Origin: Rhodovastum sp963714255 | Lineage (GTDB): Bacteria; Pseudomonadota; Alphaproteobacteria; Acetobacterales; Acetobacteraceae | NCBI GenBank assembly: GCA_963714255.1 | Contig: CAVQNU010000030.1 | Location: 96,745-160,744, forward strand | Direction of reading: 5' to 3' | DNA length: 64,000 nucleotides | Shown here: positions 16,887-25,131 of the stretch, one piece after another | How positions within the stretch are numbered: the stretch's first letter is position 1 | Layout: every line of letters begins with the position of its first letter | Notes under the pieces: model-generated | Told to the model about the DNA's origin: nothing | Database searches by the model: none | What the model saw: the letters and a program-made list of their open reading frames with translations, nothing else | Program-made: the position numbers and the translations under genes

Positions 16887-17441
16887 ATGATTCTCCTCCG
16901 CCACGGCCAGAGCGCGTTCAATCTGCATGTCAATGCCGGTCTGCCCGACCCCGGCATCGCCGACCCGCTTCTCACGCCGCTTGGCCACGCCCAGGCAGCC
17001 CGGGCCGCCGTGGCGCTGGCCGGTGCCGGCGTGAAACGCATTATCGTTTCGCCCTATACACGGGCGCTGCAGACCGCTGCCACGCTCGCGCGCGCGCTCG
17101 GGGCGGCGGTGGCGGTCAACCCGGTGGTGCGCGAGCGCTGCGCCTTCACCTGCGATGTCGGCTCGCCGCGCAGCGAACTCCAGCGCGCCTGGCCGCAGCT
17201 GGATTTTGCGGCGGTGGACGAGGTGTGGTGGCCGTCCGAGGAGGAGCCGGTGCGCTCCATCCTCGACCGCGCCGCGCGGTTCCGCGCCGAAATGGCGGCG
17301 CTGCCCGGCTGGCGCGAAACACTCGTGGTCAGCCACTGGGGATTTATCGTCGCCATGACCGGCGAGCGCATCGGCAATGGCGAATGGCGGCGCTGCGATC
17401 CCACCGCGCCGGGGCCCGGCGAGGTCAGCCTGGCGCACTGA
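16887..17441 (+). CDS. Histidine phosphatase family protein
   Basis: Cytoplasmic phosphatase of 184 residues of the phosphoglycerate-mutase-like superfamily. The start ATG at 16887 places the catalytic LLRHGQSAFN at residues 3-12. The second catalytic segment VVSHWGFI is near residue 150, and SPYTRALQTA supplies the phosphate-binding Arg. It is followed by secB. The substrate is unknown; relatives act on sugar phosphates, cobalamin precursors or phosphohistidine. A longer reading from 16791 would only translate the palindromic repeat. Confidence 0.85.
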   Translation: MILLRHGQSAFNLHVNAGLPDPGIADPLLTPLGHAQAARAAVALAGAGVKRIIVSPYTRALQTAATLARALGAAVAVNPVVRERCAFTCDVGSPRSELQRAWPQLDFAAVDEVWWPSEEEPVRSILDRAARFRAEMAALPGWRETLVVSHWGFIVAMTGERIGNGEWRRCDPTAPGPGEVSLAH

Positions 17442-17511
17442 CGCGCGCTTTCGTTCCCGGCGAGCCTGTGCTACCCGCCGCCCGCGGTCCCCCATGAACA
17501 CGGAGATGATC

Positions 17512-18042
17512 ATGTCCGAAACAACCCCGACCCCGCCCCAGGGGGCCGCACAGCAAGTGCCCCCGCTGGTGGTGAACATCCAGTACGTGAAGGATCTCTC
17601 GTTCGAGGTGCCGGGCGCGCCGGCGATTTTCACCCAGCTGCGCGCAGCCCCGCGCGTCGACATCAATCTGGACGTGCAGGCCCGCCGCGTGGCCGAGGGG
17701 CAGAACGCCTTCGAGGTGACGCTGTCGATCCGCGCCGAGGCGTTCGAAGCGCAGGCCCCCGGCGGCAACGGCGCCACCGCCGCGACGGGCGCGCGGGTGT
17801 TCCTGGCGGAACTGGCCTATTGCGGCGTGTTTACCCTGACCGGCCTGCCGGAGAACACGGTGGAGCCGGTGCTGCTGGTCGAATGCCCGCGCATCCTGTT
17901 CCCGTTCGCCCGCAATATCCTCGCCGACGTGACGCGCGACGGCGGCTTCCCGCCGGTGCTGCTGCAGCCCATCGATTTCGTCTCGTTGTGGCAGCAGCGG
18001 CGGGCGCAGGCGGGTGACGAGGCGCCGGTCGCCTCGGCGTAA
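17512..18042 (+). CDS. secB: Protein-export chaperone SecB
   Basis: Cytoplasmic tetrameric chaperone that keeps preproteins unfolded and delivers them to SecA. It has 176 residues with PLVVNIQYVKDLSFEVPGAP near the N-terminus, VAEGQNAFEVTLSI, LAELAYCGVFTL and VECPRILFPFARNILADVTRDGGFPPVLLQPIDF, all diagnostic. The ATG at 17512 is preferred over 17494 because GGAG lies six bases before it. The stop codon TAA at 18040-18042 is also the first bases of the repeat that follows. Divergent timA and mltA upstream match the alphaproteobacterial arrangement. Confidence 0.95.
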   Translation: MSETTPTPPQGAAQQVPPLVVNIQYVKDLSFEVPGAPAIFTQLRAAPRVDINLDVQARRVAEGQNAFEVTLSIRAEAFEAQAPGGNGATAATGARVFLAELAYCGVFTLTGLPENTVEPVLLVECPRILFPFARNILADVTRDGGFPPVLLQPIDFVSLWQQRRAQAGDEAPVASA

Positions 18043-18254
18043 GGAAGAAAGGCCAGGGCTCTGCCCCTGGACCCCGCCAAGGGCCGGGAGGCCCTTGGAA
18101 CCCATTACTTTAAGACATTTGCTATGAGCGGGGGTTAGGCGGTGAAACGGTTCACCGCCTAACCCCCGCTCATAGCAAATGTCTTAAGGAGCGGGGTCCA
18201 GGGGCCTCCCGGCCCCTGGCGGGTCCAGGGCAGAGCCCTGGCCTTCCTTCCTTT
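18041..18254. repeat. Dispersed palindromic repeat, composite copy B with 37-bp perfect inner hairpin
   Basis: Outer arms as in the family. The inner palindrome at 18110-18187 pairs perfectly over 37 bases (TTAAGACATTTGCTATGAGC and onward) around loop ACGG, with a GGTGAA / TTCACC core. The right end runs into six T residues, as in an intrinsic terminator. It lies between the convergent secB and paaK genes. Confidence 0.94.
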
Positions 18255-18270
18255 TTTGCCTTGGCCTGTC

Positions 18271-19584
18271 TCATTTAGGCCGCTGGTCGATCACCCGCCT
18301 GGCCTTGCCCATCGACCGCTCGATCCCGCCCGGTGCCAGCACCTTGACCCGCGCGGTCACGCCGATGCGCGACTTGATGTGGTGGGCCAGTTCGCGGTCC
18401 TGGCCGACGCTGCCGTCGGGCCACGCCTCGGCCCGCGCTTCCACCGCCACGGTCAGCTCGTCGAGCCGCCCCTCGCGGCTGAGGACGAGCTGATAATGGC
18501 AGGCCAGGCCTGGACAGCGGAGAATCTGCTCCTCGATCTGGCTGGGGAAAACGTTCACCCCGCGCACGATCATCATGTCGTCGTCCCGGCCGGTGATCTT
18601 TTCCATCCGCCGCAGGCTGCGCGCCGTGCCGGGCAGCAGGCGGGTGAGGTCGCGGGTGCGGTAGCGGATGAGCGGCATCGCCTCCTTGGTCAGCGAGGTG
18701 AGCACGAGCTCGCCAAACTCCCCGTCCGGCAGCACCACCCCGGTCTGCGGGTCGATGATCTCGGGATAGAATAGATCTTCCCAGATGTGCAGGCCGTCCT
18801 TGGTCTCGACGCATTCGCAGGCAATGCCGGGGCCCATCACTTCCGACAATCCGTAAATGTCGATCGCATGCATGCCGAAGGCGCGCTCGATTTCGTGGCG
18901 CATGGCGTTGCTCCAGGGCTCGGCGCCGAAGATGCCGATTTTCAGGCTGGTCGCGCGCGGGTCGGCGCCGGCGGCGCGGAACCCGTCGAGAATCGCCAGC
19001 ATGTAGCTGGGCGTGACGGAAATGATGTCGGGGGCGAAATCCTGGATGAGCTGCACCTGCCGCTCGGTCATGCCGCCGGAGACCGGAATGACCGCCACCC
19101 CCATGCGGGTGGCGCCGTCGTGCAGGCCGAGCCCGCCGGTGAACAGCCCGTAGCCGTAGGCGTTGTGCAGCCGCATGCCGGCCCGCCCGCCGGCCGCGCG
19201 GATGGAGCGCGCCACCGCCAGCGCCCAGGTGTCCAGGTCGTTCTTGGTGTAGCCCACCACCGTCGGCCTGCCGGTGGTGCCGGAGGAGGCGTGGATGCGG
19301 GCGATCCGCTCGCGCGGCACGGCGAACAGCCCGTACGGGAAGTTCGCCCGCAAATCCGCCTTGGTGGTGAACGGGAATTTCCGCAAATCGTCGAGGCTGT
19401 GCAGGTCGTCCGGGTGCACGCCGGCGGCGGCGAAGGCAATGCGCGTATAGGCCACGTTGTCGTAGGCATGCCGCAGCGACCAGGCCAGCCGGCGTAGCTG
19501 CAGGGCGGCGATCGCATCGCGGGAGGCACGCTCGATCGGTTCCAGTTCCTCCGGGCGGGGCGCGAGGTCGGGCAGCGCGTCCAT
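18271..19584 (-). CDS. paaK: Phenylacetate-CoA ligase
   Basis: AMP-forming ligase of 437 residues that activates phenylacetate with CoA and ATP, the first step of aerobic phenylacetate breakdown. The adenylate-forming motif SSGTTGRPTVVGYT is at about residue 95; AYGYGLFTGGLGLHDGA, IYGLSEVMGPG and the hinge GRDDDMMIVRGVNVFP follow in order. The start ATG overlaps the paaI stop as TGATG. It is the third gene of the paaG-paaI-paaK operon; the ring epoxidase paaABCDE is not in this window. Confidence 0.93.
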   Translation of the reverse strand: MDALPDLAPRPEELEPIERASRDAIAALQLRRLAWSLRHAYDNVAYTRIAFAAAGVHPDDLHSLDDLRKFPFTTKADLRANFPYGLFAVPRERIARIHASSGTTGRPTVVGYTKNDLDTWALAVARSIRAAGGRAGMRLHNAYGYGLFTGGLGLHDGATRMGVAVIPVSGGMTERQVQLIQDFAPDIISVTPSYMLAILDGFRAAGADPRATSLKIGIFGAEPWSNAMRHEIERAFGMHAIDIYGLSEVMGPGIACECVETKDGLHIWEDLFYPEIIDPQTGVVLPDGEFGELVLTSLTKEAMPLIRYRTRDLTRLLPGTARSLRRMEKITGRDDDMMIVRGVNVFPSQIEEQILRCPGLACHYQLVLSREGRLDELTVAVEARAEAWPDGSVGQDRELAHHIKSRIGVTARVKVLAPGGIERSMGKARRVIDQRPK

Positions 19585-20039
19585 CACTGGTCCTCCCTGG
19601 GAGGTTCGCCGAAGAACTTTTCCCCCAGCATGCGGGAATTGCCGCGGAATTCGGCAACCACGGTGCCGTCGCCGGTGCGCACCGTGATGTCGTAGATGCC
19701 CGAGCGGCCGGCCCGCGCACGCTCCTGCGCGGTCGCGATCAGCATATGGCCGAGCCTGGCCGGGCGGAGAAAGGTGATGGCGCAGTGCTGCGCGACGGCG
19801 CGCTCGTTGGCGCTGTTGCAGGCATAGGCGAAGGCCGTGTCGGCCAGCGCGAAGATGAAGCCGCCATGGCAGGTGCCGTGGCCGTTCACCATGTCGTCGC
19901 GCACACGCAACGAGGTGACGGCATGGCCGGGGCTGACTTCCTCCAGGGTGATGCCGAGGGAGTGGGCGGCGCGGTCGTCGGGCCACATGGAATCGGCACA
20001 GGCGCGCGCCAGCGCCTGCGGATCGGCGATTTTCTTCAT
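19584..20039 (-). CDS. paaI: Hydroxyphenylacetyl-CoA thioesterase PaaI
   Basis: Hotdog-fold thioesterase of 151 residues. Its signature is NGHGTCHGGFIFALADTAFAYACNS near residues 52-75, then AITFLRPARLGHMLIATAQER. It releases CoA from dead-end ring-hydroxylated phenylacetyl-CoA products, protecting the pathway from CoA trapping. The start overlaps the paaG stop (ATGA) and its own stop overlaps the paaK start, so the three genes are translationally coupled. Confidence 0.9.
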   Translation of the reverse strand: MKKIADPQALARACADSMWPDDRAAHSLGITLEEVSPGHAVTSLRVRDDMVNGHGTCHGGFIFALADTAFAYACNSANERAVAQHCAITFLRPARLGHMLIATAQERARAGRSGIYDITVRTGDGTVVAEFRGNSRMLGEKFFGEPPREDQ

Positions 20040-20815
20040 GCCGGCAGGCCGGTGAAGACGGGCTTCCGCTTTTCGAGGAAGGCGCGCGTGCCTTCGGCGA
20101 AGTCCTGGGTACGGCCGGCCTCGCGTTGCAGGTCGCGTTCGACGTCGAGCTGGCGGTCGAGCGTGTTGCCGGCGGCGGCGGCGATGGCGCGGCGGGTCAG
20201 CACATAGGCCTGGGTCGGGCCGGCGGCGAGCTGGGCGGCCAGGGCCTCGGCCTGCGGCTGCAGGGCGCTGTCGTCCACGGCGCGCCAGATCATGCCCCAG
20301 CGCTCGGCCTGCTCCGCACTCAGCGGCTCGGCCAGCATGGCGGCGCCGCGGGCGCGCGCCTCGCCGATCAGCCGCGGCAAGTAGTACGTGCCGCCGCAGT
20401 CCGGCACCAGGCCGATGTTCGAGAAGGCCAGCACGAAACGGGCCGAGCGGGCCGCGAGCACGATGTCGCAGCCCAGCGCGACGCTGACGCCGGCACCGGC
20501 GGCAACCCCATTGACGGCGCAGACGGTCGGCACCGGCACGGCATGCAGCGCGCGCGCCAGCGGGTTCCAGGAGTGCGTGATGACGTTGCCGAGGTCCATG
20601 CCGGGCGCGACCAGCGACAGGTCGGCGCCGGCGCAGAAAGCGCGCCCGGTGGCGGTGATGAGCAGCGCCCGGCAGGCGGGATCGGCGCCGGCATCCTGCA
20701 GCGCGGCGGTCAGTGCTGCGAGCGCGCCGGCGTCGAGCGCGTTCATGCGGTCCGGCCGGTTGAGGGTGATGTTGCGCCAGCCTGCGCGCAGTTCCACCCG
20801 GATGGAGTCCTCCAT
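20036..20815 (-). CDS. paaG: Ring-1,2-epoxyphenylacetyl-CoA isomerase PaaG
   Basis: Crotonase-fold enzyme of 259 residues. TLNRPDRMNALDAGAL, AFCAGADLSLVAPG (oxyanion hole), NGVAAGAGVSVALGCDIVLA and FSNIGLVPDCGGTYYLPRLIG are seen; the last motif, with the catalytic Asp in GLVPD, matches PaaG more than general enoyl-CoA hydratases. It converts the ring epoxide to the oxepin. The start 20815 has GGGAA at seven bases. First gene of the paa operon, facing a TSUP exporter across a composite repeat. Confidence 0.87.
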   Translation of the reverse strand: MEDSIRVELRAGWRNITLNRPDRMNALDAGALAALTAALQDAGADPACRALLITATGRAFCAGADLSLVAPGMDLGNVITHSWNPLARALHAVPVPTVCAVNGVAAGAGVSVALGCDIVLAARSARFVLAFSNIGLVPDCGGTYYLPRLIGEARARGAAMLAEPLSAEQAERWGMIWRAVDDSALQPQAEALAAQLAAGPTQAYVLTRRAIAAAAGNTLDRQLDVERDLQREAGRTQDFAEGTRAFLEKRKPVFTGLPA

Positions 20816-20901
20816 ATGCACGTTCCCTTTCGCCGGACGCTTGCGGCAGTGATGCCATTGCATGACAGGGGGTGACAAGGCGCTCACTCCGGGTGCGGGT
20901 G

Positions 20902-21087
20902 AAGGAAGGAAGGCCAGGGCTCTGCCCTGGACCCGCCAAGGGGCAGTGGCCCCTTGGAACCCATTACTTTTAGGCAGTTGTCTTGAGAGAGGGGTGAGGA
21001 GATGAACCGGTTCACTTCCTCGCCCCTCTCTCAAGACAACTGCTTAAGTAGCGGGGTCCAGGGCAGAGCCCTGGCCTTCCTTTCTTC
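20902..21087. repeat. Dispersed palindromic repeat, composite copy C with inner hairpin
   Basis: Outer left arm full, right arm shortened. Inner palindrome 20971-21046: TAGGCAGTTG with CAACTGCTTA (one G-T wobble), TCTTGAGAGAGGGG with its exact complement, and TGAGGA with TCCTCG around TGAACCGGTTCA. The right edge ends about twenty bases before the start codon of the downstream gene. Confidence 0.93.
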
Positions 21088-21108
21088 GCTTGCCCGTGGA
21101 GTGCACCC

Positions 21109-21873
21109 ATGACCACCGCCCTGTTCCTGTTCATAGCCGGTTTGCTGGCCGGCACGATGAATGCCGTCGCTGGCGGCGGCTCGTTCGTCAGTTTCCCGGC
21201 ACTGGTGGCGGCCGGCGTGCCGTCGGTGGCGGCCAACGCATCGTCCACCGTGGCCCTGGTGCCCGGCACGCTGGCCAGTGCCTGGGCCTACACCACCGGG
21301 CCGTACCGGATGGGGCTGGTGGGGTTCGGCGGCCTGCGGTTTCGCGCCTTGCTGGTGGCGAGCCTTGCCGGCGGCCTGGCCGGGGCGGTGTTGCTGCTGT
21401 CCACCCCGGCGGCCACGTTCGACGCGGTGATTCCCTGGCTGCTGTTGCTGGCCACCATCGTGTTCGCCTTCGGGCGGCGCATCGGCGCGGCGTTGCGCGC
21501 GCGGGTCCGGCTGGGACGGGGGGCGGCGCTGGCCGTGCAGTTCGTGCTGGGGGTGTATGGCGGGTATTTCGGCGGCGCGGTCGGGCTGATGATGATGGCC
21601 GCCTGGTTGCTGCTGGATGCGGCCGACCTCAAGGCGATGAACCCGGTGCGCACGCTGCTGACCTCGGCGATGAACATCGTCGCCGTGCTGTGCTTCGTGG
21701 CGGCGGGGCAGGTGTGGTGGCCGCAGGCGCTGTCGGTGCTGGTGGGCGCGGCGGCCGGCGGCTATGCGGGCGCGCGCGTCGGCCAGCGCCTGCCGCCGGT
21801 GGTGGTGCGCGCGGTGGTGACGCTGGTGACGGTGGGGATGACGCTGGTGTTCTTCGTGCGCGCCTATGGCTGA
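21109..21873 (+). CDS. TSUP family transporter (TauE/SafE)
   Basis: Inner-membrane protein of 254 residues with about eight hydrophobic segments. The two family repeats are visible: FIAGLLAGTMNAVAGGGSFVSFPAL near the N-terminus and FVLGVYGGYFGGAVGLMMMAAWLLLD in the middle. TSUP proteins export sulfite, sulfoacetate or related organic acid anions. It is monocistronic and its stop touches the end of the convergent sufE gene. Substrate unknown. Confidence 0.88.
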   Translation: MTTALFLFIAGLLAGTMNAVAGGGSFVSFPALVAAGVPSVAANASSTVALVPGTLASAWAYTTGPYRMGLVGFGGLRFRALLVASLAGGLAGAVLLLSTPAATFDAVIPWLLLLATIVFAFGRRIGAALRARVRLGRGAALAVQFVLGVYGGYFGGAVGLMMMAAWLLLDAADLKAMNPVRTLLTSAMNIVAVLCFVAAGQVWWPQALSVLVGAAAGGYAGARVGQRLPPVVVRAVVTLVTVGMTLVFFVRAYG

Positions 21874-22326
21874 TCAGGCAGGTGCGGCGTGCAGGGCGGC
21901 GACGTCGCGCACCTTGCGCGCCATCGAGGCGATGCCGTTGCCGCGGTTGGTGGACAGCGCCTCCAGCAAGCCGAGGTTTTTCAGGAACACCGGGTCGGTG
22001 GCGGCGATTTCGGCCGGCGTGCGGCCGGAATAGACGCGCAGCAGCATGGCGATGAGGCCGGACACGATCGCCGCGTCCGACAGGCCGGCATAGTACATCC
22101 GCCCGTCGCGCAGCACTGCCTCCATCCACACCCGGCTCTGGCAGCCCGGCACGCGGTGGGCGTCGTCGGCCCATTCGTCGGGGAAGGGCGGCAGCTTGCG
22201 GCCGAGTTCGATGATGTAGCGGTAGCGGTCTTCCCAGTCGTCGAGGACGGACAGGTCGTCGCTGAGGGCGGCGATGGCGTCGGCGGCGGTGGGGTCCTCC
22301 GGGAGGAGGAAAGGATCGCGGCTCAT
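21874..22326 (-). CDS. sufE: Cysteine desulfuration protein SufE
   Basis: Sulfur acceptor protein of 150 residues that takes persulfide from the SufS cysteine desulfurase and passes it to Fe-S cluster assembly. The active Cys is Cys62 in HRVPGCQSRVW; DDWEDRYRYIIELGRKLPPFP at residues 29-49 is the conserved N-terminal segment. It follows gshB with a gap of 55 bases on the same strand. The rest of the suf cluster is elsewhere. Confidence 0.93.
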   Translation of the reverse strand: MSRDPFLLPEDPTAADAIAALSDDLSVLDDWEDRYRYIIELGRKLPPFPDEWADDAHRVPGCQSRVWMEAVLRDGRMYYAGLSDAAIVSGLIAMLLRVYSGRTPAEIAATDPVFLKNLGLLEALSTNRGNGIASMARKVRDVAALHAAPA

Positions 22327-22381
22327 GTGCCGGATGTGCGGGGCGGGCGGGGGTACGTCAAGCCTCGGGTCCCTGCCGGCA

Positions 22382-23377
22382 TTACCGTACCCCGAGTTTC
22401 TGTTCGATCGCGTCCCACACCTGGCCGGCCAGATCGGTGCCGTCGAAACGGTCGATCTCCTGGATGCCGGTGGGCGAGGTGACGTTGATTTCGGTCAGGC
22501 AGTCGCCGATCACGTCGATGCCGACGAACAGCAGGCCCTGCTGCTTCAGGGTGGGGCCGATGCGGGCGCAGATTTCGCGGTCGCGCGCGGTCAGGTCCAC
22601 TTTCTCCGCCCTGCCGCCGACATGCATGTTGCTGCGGGCTTCGCCGGGCGCGGGCACGCGGTTGATGGCGCCGGCCGGTTCGCCGTCGATCAGGATGATG
22701 CGCTTGTCGCCCTTGCGCACCGCGGGTTCGTAACGCTGCACCATCAGCGGCTCGCGCGAGCGGGCGAAGTGCATTTCCATCAGGGCGTTCAGGTTGGGGT
22801 CGTCGTGGCGGATCAGGAACACGCCCGAGCCGCCGTTGCCGAACAGCGGCTTGACCACGATGTCTTTGTGGGTGGCGCGGAAGCCGCGGATGGCGTCGGC
22901 GTCCCAGGTGACCATGGTGGGCGGCATCAGCTCGGGAAAATGGGTCACCAGCAGCTTTTCCGGCGCGTTGCGCACGGCGACCGGGTTGTTCACCACGAGC
23001 GTGCCGGTGCCGTCGCTGCAGTGGATGTGCTCCAGCATGTGGGTGGCGGTGATGTAGGCCATGTCGAAGGGCGGGTCCTGGCGCATCAGCACCACGTCCA
23101 TCAGGCCGAGGTCGAGCAGTTCCGGCGCGCCGAAACGGTAGTGGTCGTTGCGCACGCGCTGGACGGTGACCGGCCGGGCGCGGGCGAACAGGCGCTGCTC
23201 GCGGTGCGCCCCTTCCTTCAGCACGCCCTCGCGCAGGGTGAGGTATTTGACCTCGTAGTGCCACAGCTTGTGGCCGCGGTTCTGGGCCGCGAGCATGAGG
23301 GCGAAACTGGAATCGCCGTCGATGTTGATCGTTTCGATCGGGTCCATCTGGACCGCGACGTCGAGCACGCGCCCCAT
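22382..23377 (-). CDS. gshB: Glutathione synthase
   Basis: ATP-grasp ligase of 331 residues that joins gamma-glutamylcysteine and glycine. VAVQMDPIETINIDGDSSFALML at the N-terminus, VMLMRQDPPFDMAYI, VVNNPVAVRNAPEKL, VVKPLFGNGGSGVFLI (ATP-grasp loop) and DRRIILIDGEPAGAINRVP-type sequence (here KRIILIDGEPAGAINRVP) are conserved in order. The ATG at 23377 is chosen because GGAGG lies five bases ahead; a longer frame reads back into a short repeat hairpin. It is followed by sufE, linking thiol and Fe-S metabolism. Confidence 0.93.
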   Translation of the reverse strand: MGRVLDVAVQMDPIETINIDGDSSFALMLAAQNRGHKLWHYEVKYLTLREGVLKEGAHREQRLFARARPVTVQRVRNDHYRFGAPELLDLGLMDVVLMRQDPPFDMAYITATHMLEHIHCSDGTGTLVVNNPVAVRNAPEKLLVTHFPELMPPTMVTWDADAIRGFRATHKDIVVKPLFGNGGSGVFLIRHDDPNLNALMEMHFARSREPLMVQRYEPAVRKGDKRIILIDGEPAGAINRVPAPGEARSNMHVGGRAEKVDLTARDREICARIGPTLKQQGLLFVGIDVIGDCLTEINVTSPTGIQEIDRFDGTDLAGQVWDAIEQKLGVR

Positions 23378-23444
23378 TTCTGCCTCCATCGGCGGTTCAG
23401 GGGCATCGTCTATCTGGCGGGGGCCTTGAGGGCAATTGGAAGTC

Positions 23445-23476
23445 AGGAAGGCCAGGGCTCTGCCCTGGCCTTCCTT
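23445..23476. repeat. Minimal hairpin unit of the dispersed repeat
   Basis: AGGAAGGCCAGGGC and GCCCTGGCCTTCCTT form one perfect short hairpin around TCT. This is the smallest copy seen and suggests the basic unit from which the longer elements are built. It lies between gshB and the ACT-domain gene. Confidence 0.85.
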
Positions 23477-23480
23477 CACC

Positions 23481-23780
23481 TCACGCCGCCCGGCGCCGCA
23501 CCGAACCCGTGATCTCCTGCCGCCGCGTCAGCGACCGAACGCCGACCACCTGCCGCAGATTGCCCTCCACCAGATGCACCATCTCGGCCGGCATGGCGTG
23601 CATGGCGATTTCGACCCGCACGTCGCTGCCCTGGCGCACCGATTCCATTGTGTCGGGGGTCAGGTCACGCCTGGCGAAGGGCTGCAGCAGCCGCGGCAGC
23701 AGGCCGGGGCTTGCGTCGGCGACCAGGGTGAAATGCACGGCAGCATGCTGGCCCACCAGGGCCCAAGGCTCGAATGACAT
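23481..23780 (-). CDS. Small ACT-domain-like protein
   Basis: Protein of 99 residues. The pattern HFTLVADASPGLLPRLLQPFARRDLTPDTM near the N-terminus resembles an ACT domain, as in regulatory subunits of amino-acid enzymes such as the small subunit of acetolactate synthase, and it ends MVHLVEGNLRQVVGVRSL. The ATG at 23780 is preferred to a TTG nine bases upstream because GGAG is better spaced. No catalytic partner is adjacent, so a ligand-sensing or unknown role is all that can be said. Confidence 0.62.
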   Translation of the reverse strand: MSFEPWALVGQHAAVHFTLVADASPGLLPRLLQPFARRDLTPDTMESVRQGSDVRVEIAMHAMPAEMVHLVEGNLRQVVGVRSLTRRQEITGSVRRRAA

Positions 23781-23827
23781 AGGAAACAAACTCCGGACGG
23801 AAAGACAGGACGACAGGCGCAGATCAA

Positions 23828-23849
23828 CCCGGCTGCTCAGGCAGCCGGG
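23828..23849. terminator. Perfect GC hairpin
   Basis: CCCGGCTGC pairs with GCAGCCGGG around TCAG, between two genes on the minus strand. T-rich tails are poor on both sides, so it may be a terminator for the DUF2125 gene or a structural element. Confidence 0.45.
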
Positions 23850-23911
23850 GATATAATTCGCGCAATCTTCGCCCGGAGAGACATGTACGTGCTTTTACAC
23901 GACCCTCCGCC

Positions 23912-24988
23912 CTATGGCCACAGAAAATCCGGCAGCCGCAGCAGCGGGAAACCGGCGGCCGCGAGGGTGCGGTCGTGCAGCGTCACCGGCAGCTCGACCT
24001 GGCGGGGACCGCCACCTTGCGGCGGCCGGGCGAGGATGGCCAGAACCGCCTTGACCGCCTGCACCGCCCGGGGCGCCAGCGTGCCGGACGCGGCGAGCGA
24101 GTCCAGCGTGGCATCATAGCCGGCCAGCGCCGCCGTCGCGGTGCCCACGGGCTGCAAGTGGTCGTCCAGGCCCATGGTTGCGGTGCCGGACAGGGCCAGC
24201 TTCCCCCAGCGGAGCGCCAGATGATGCAATGCCAGCGTGCCGCCGCCGTCGCGCCAGGTGGCGGCGCGGGCGGCGACCGGGCCGGGCCCGGGGAGCTTGC
24301 CGGTGAGGGCGGCGTCGAACGCGGCCGAGGCGATGTCGGGGCCGGACGGCCAGGAGCGCCCGCCCGGCAGCGGCGGCAGGCTGATGTCTTCGGCGTGGCC
24401 GGAAACAGTGAGCGCCGCATCGCCGCGGGCGGCGGCGGGAAATGTGCTGGCCTGCAGGGCCAGGGCGGCGATGGCGAGTTCGCCGGTGGGCAGGGCGGCA
24501 CGCAGCCCGGTGGCGGTGAGACCGGCTGCGGGCACGGGAACGCCGGGGCTGTCGCCGGCGGCGCCGAGGGGGATGGCCAGATCGAACTGCTCGGCGGTAA
24601 ATCCGGTGTCCGGCCATGTGGCCAGGCGCAGATGCTGCTGGCCGGCCAAACTGACGGTGAGCAGAAAGGGCTGCAGGAGGGTCACCGCCAGACCGGCCTG
24701 CGCCGCCCGCCACGACAGCCCGCCCGGCAGGTCCGTCTCGCCGCCGGCGAGCACGGCATCGGGCATCGTGAGGGTGGCCGCCAGCGGCCAGCCGCCGCGC
24801 ACCGGAGCACCGGCGGAGGTTGTCCAGCCGGCGGCGCGGCAGCGTGCCTGCCAGGCGGCCAACGCGGTCTCCAGCCGGGCGGTGGCGAACAGCCACAGGG
24901 CGGTATCGGCGGCGGCCAGCACGGCCAGGCAGACCAGGGCGCCGGTCAGCAGGCGGCGCACGGCGGGACGGCTTTGGGGCGGGGTCAT
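23912..24988 (-). CDS. DUF2125 domain-containing protein
   Basis: Predicted 358-residue envelope protein with an N-terminal membrane helix (LLTGALVCLAVLAAADTALW). A conserved family start follows: LETALAAWQARCRAAGW and GAPVRGGWPLAATLTMPD. The rest is predicted beta-rich and low in charge, as in AsmA-like or other large periplasmic envelope proteins. Function of the family is unknown. It is transcribed alone, with a hairpin between its end and the ACT-domain gene. Confidence 0.78.
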   Translation of the reverse strand: MTPPQSRPAVRRLLTGALVCLAVLAAADTALWLFATARLETALAAWQARCRAAGWTTSAGAPVRGGWPLAATLTMPDAVLAGGETDLPGGLSWRAAQAGLAVTLLQPFLLTVSLAGQQHLRLATWPDTGFTAEQFDLAIPLGAAGDSPGVPVPAAGLTATGLRAALPTGELAIAALALQASTFPAAARGDAALTVSGHAEDISLPPLPGGRSWPSGPDIASAAFDAALTGKLPGPGPVAARAATWRDGGGTLALHHLALRWGKLALSGTATMGLDDHLQPVGTATAALAGYDATLDSLAASGTLAPRAVQAVKAVLAILARPPQGGGPRQVELPVTLHDRTLAAAGFPLLRLPDFLWP

Positions 24989-25131
24989 GAAGGGTGCCTA
25001 TAAGCCTGTCCTGCGGTGGCGGCATACCCGGGTCACGATTGCGTGAAGTCTCCGGTATACATCATCCCCAATCCGTTTCACGCCACGCACAACGACGTTA
25101 ATTCGTCATGATCCGTAGCATTTCCAAATAG

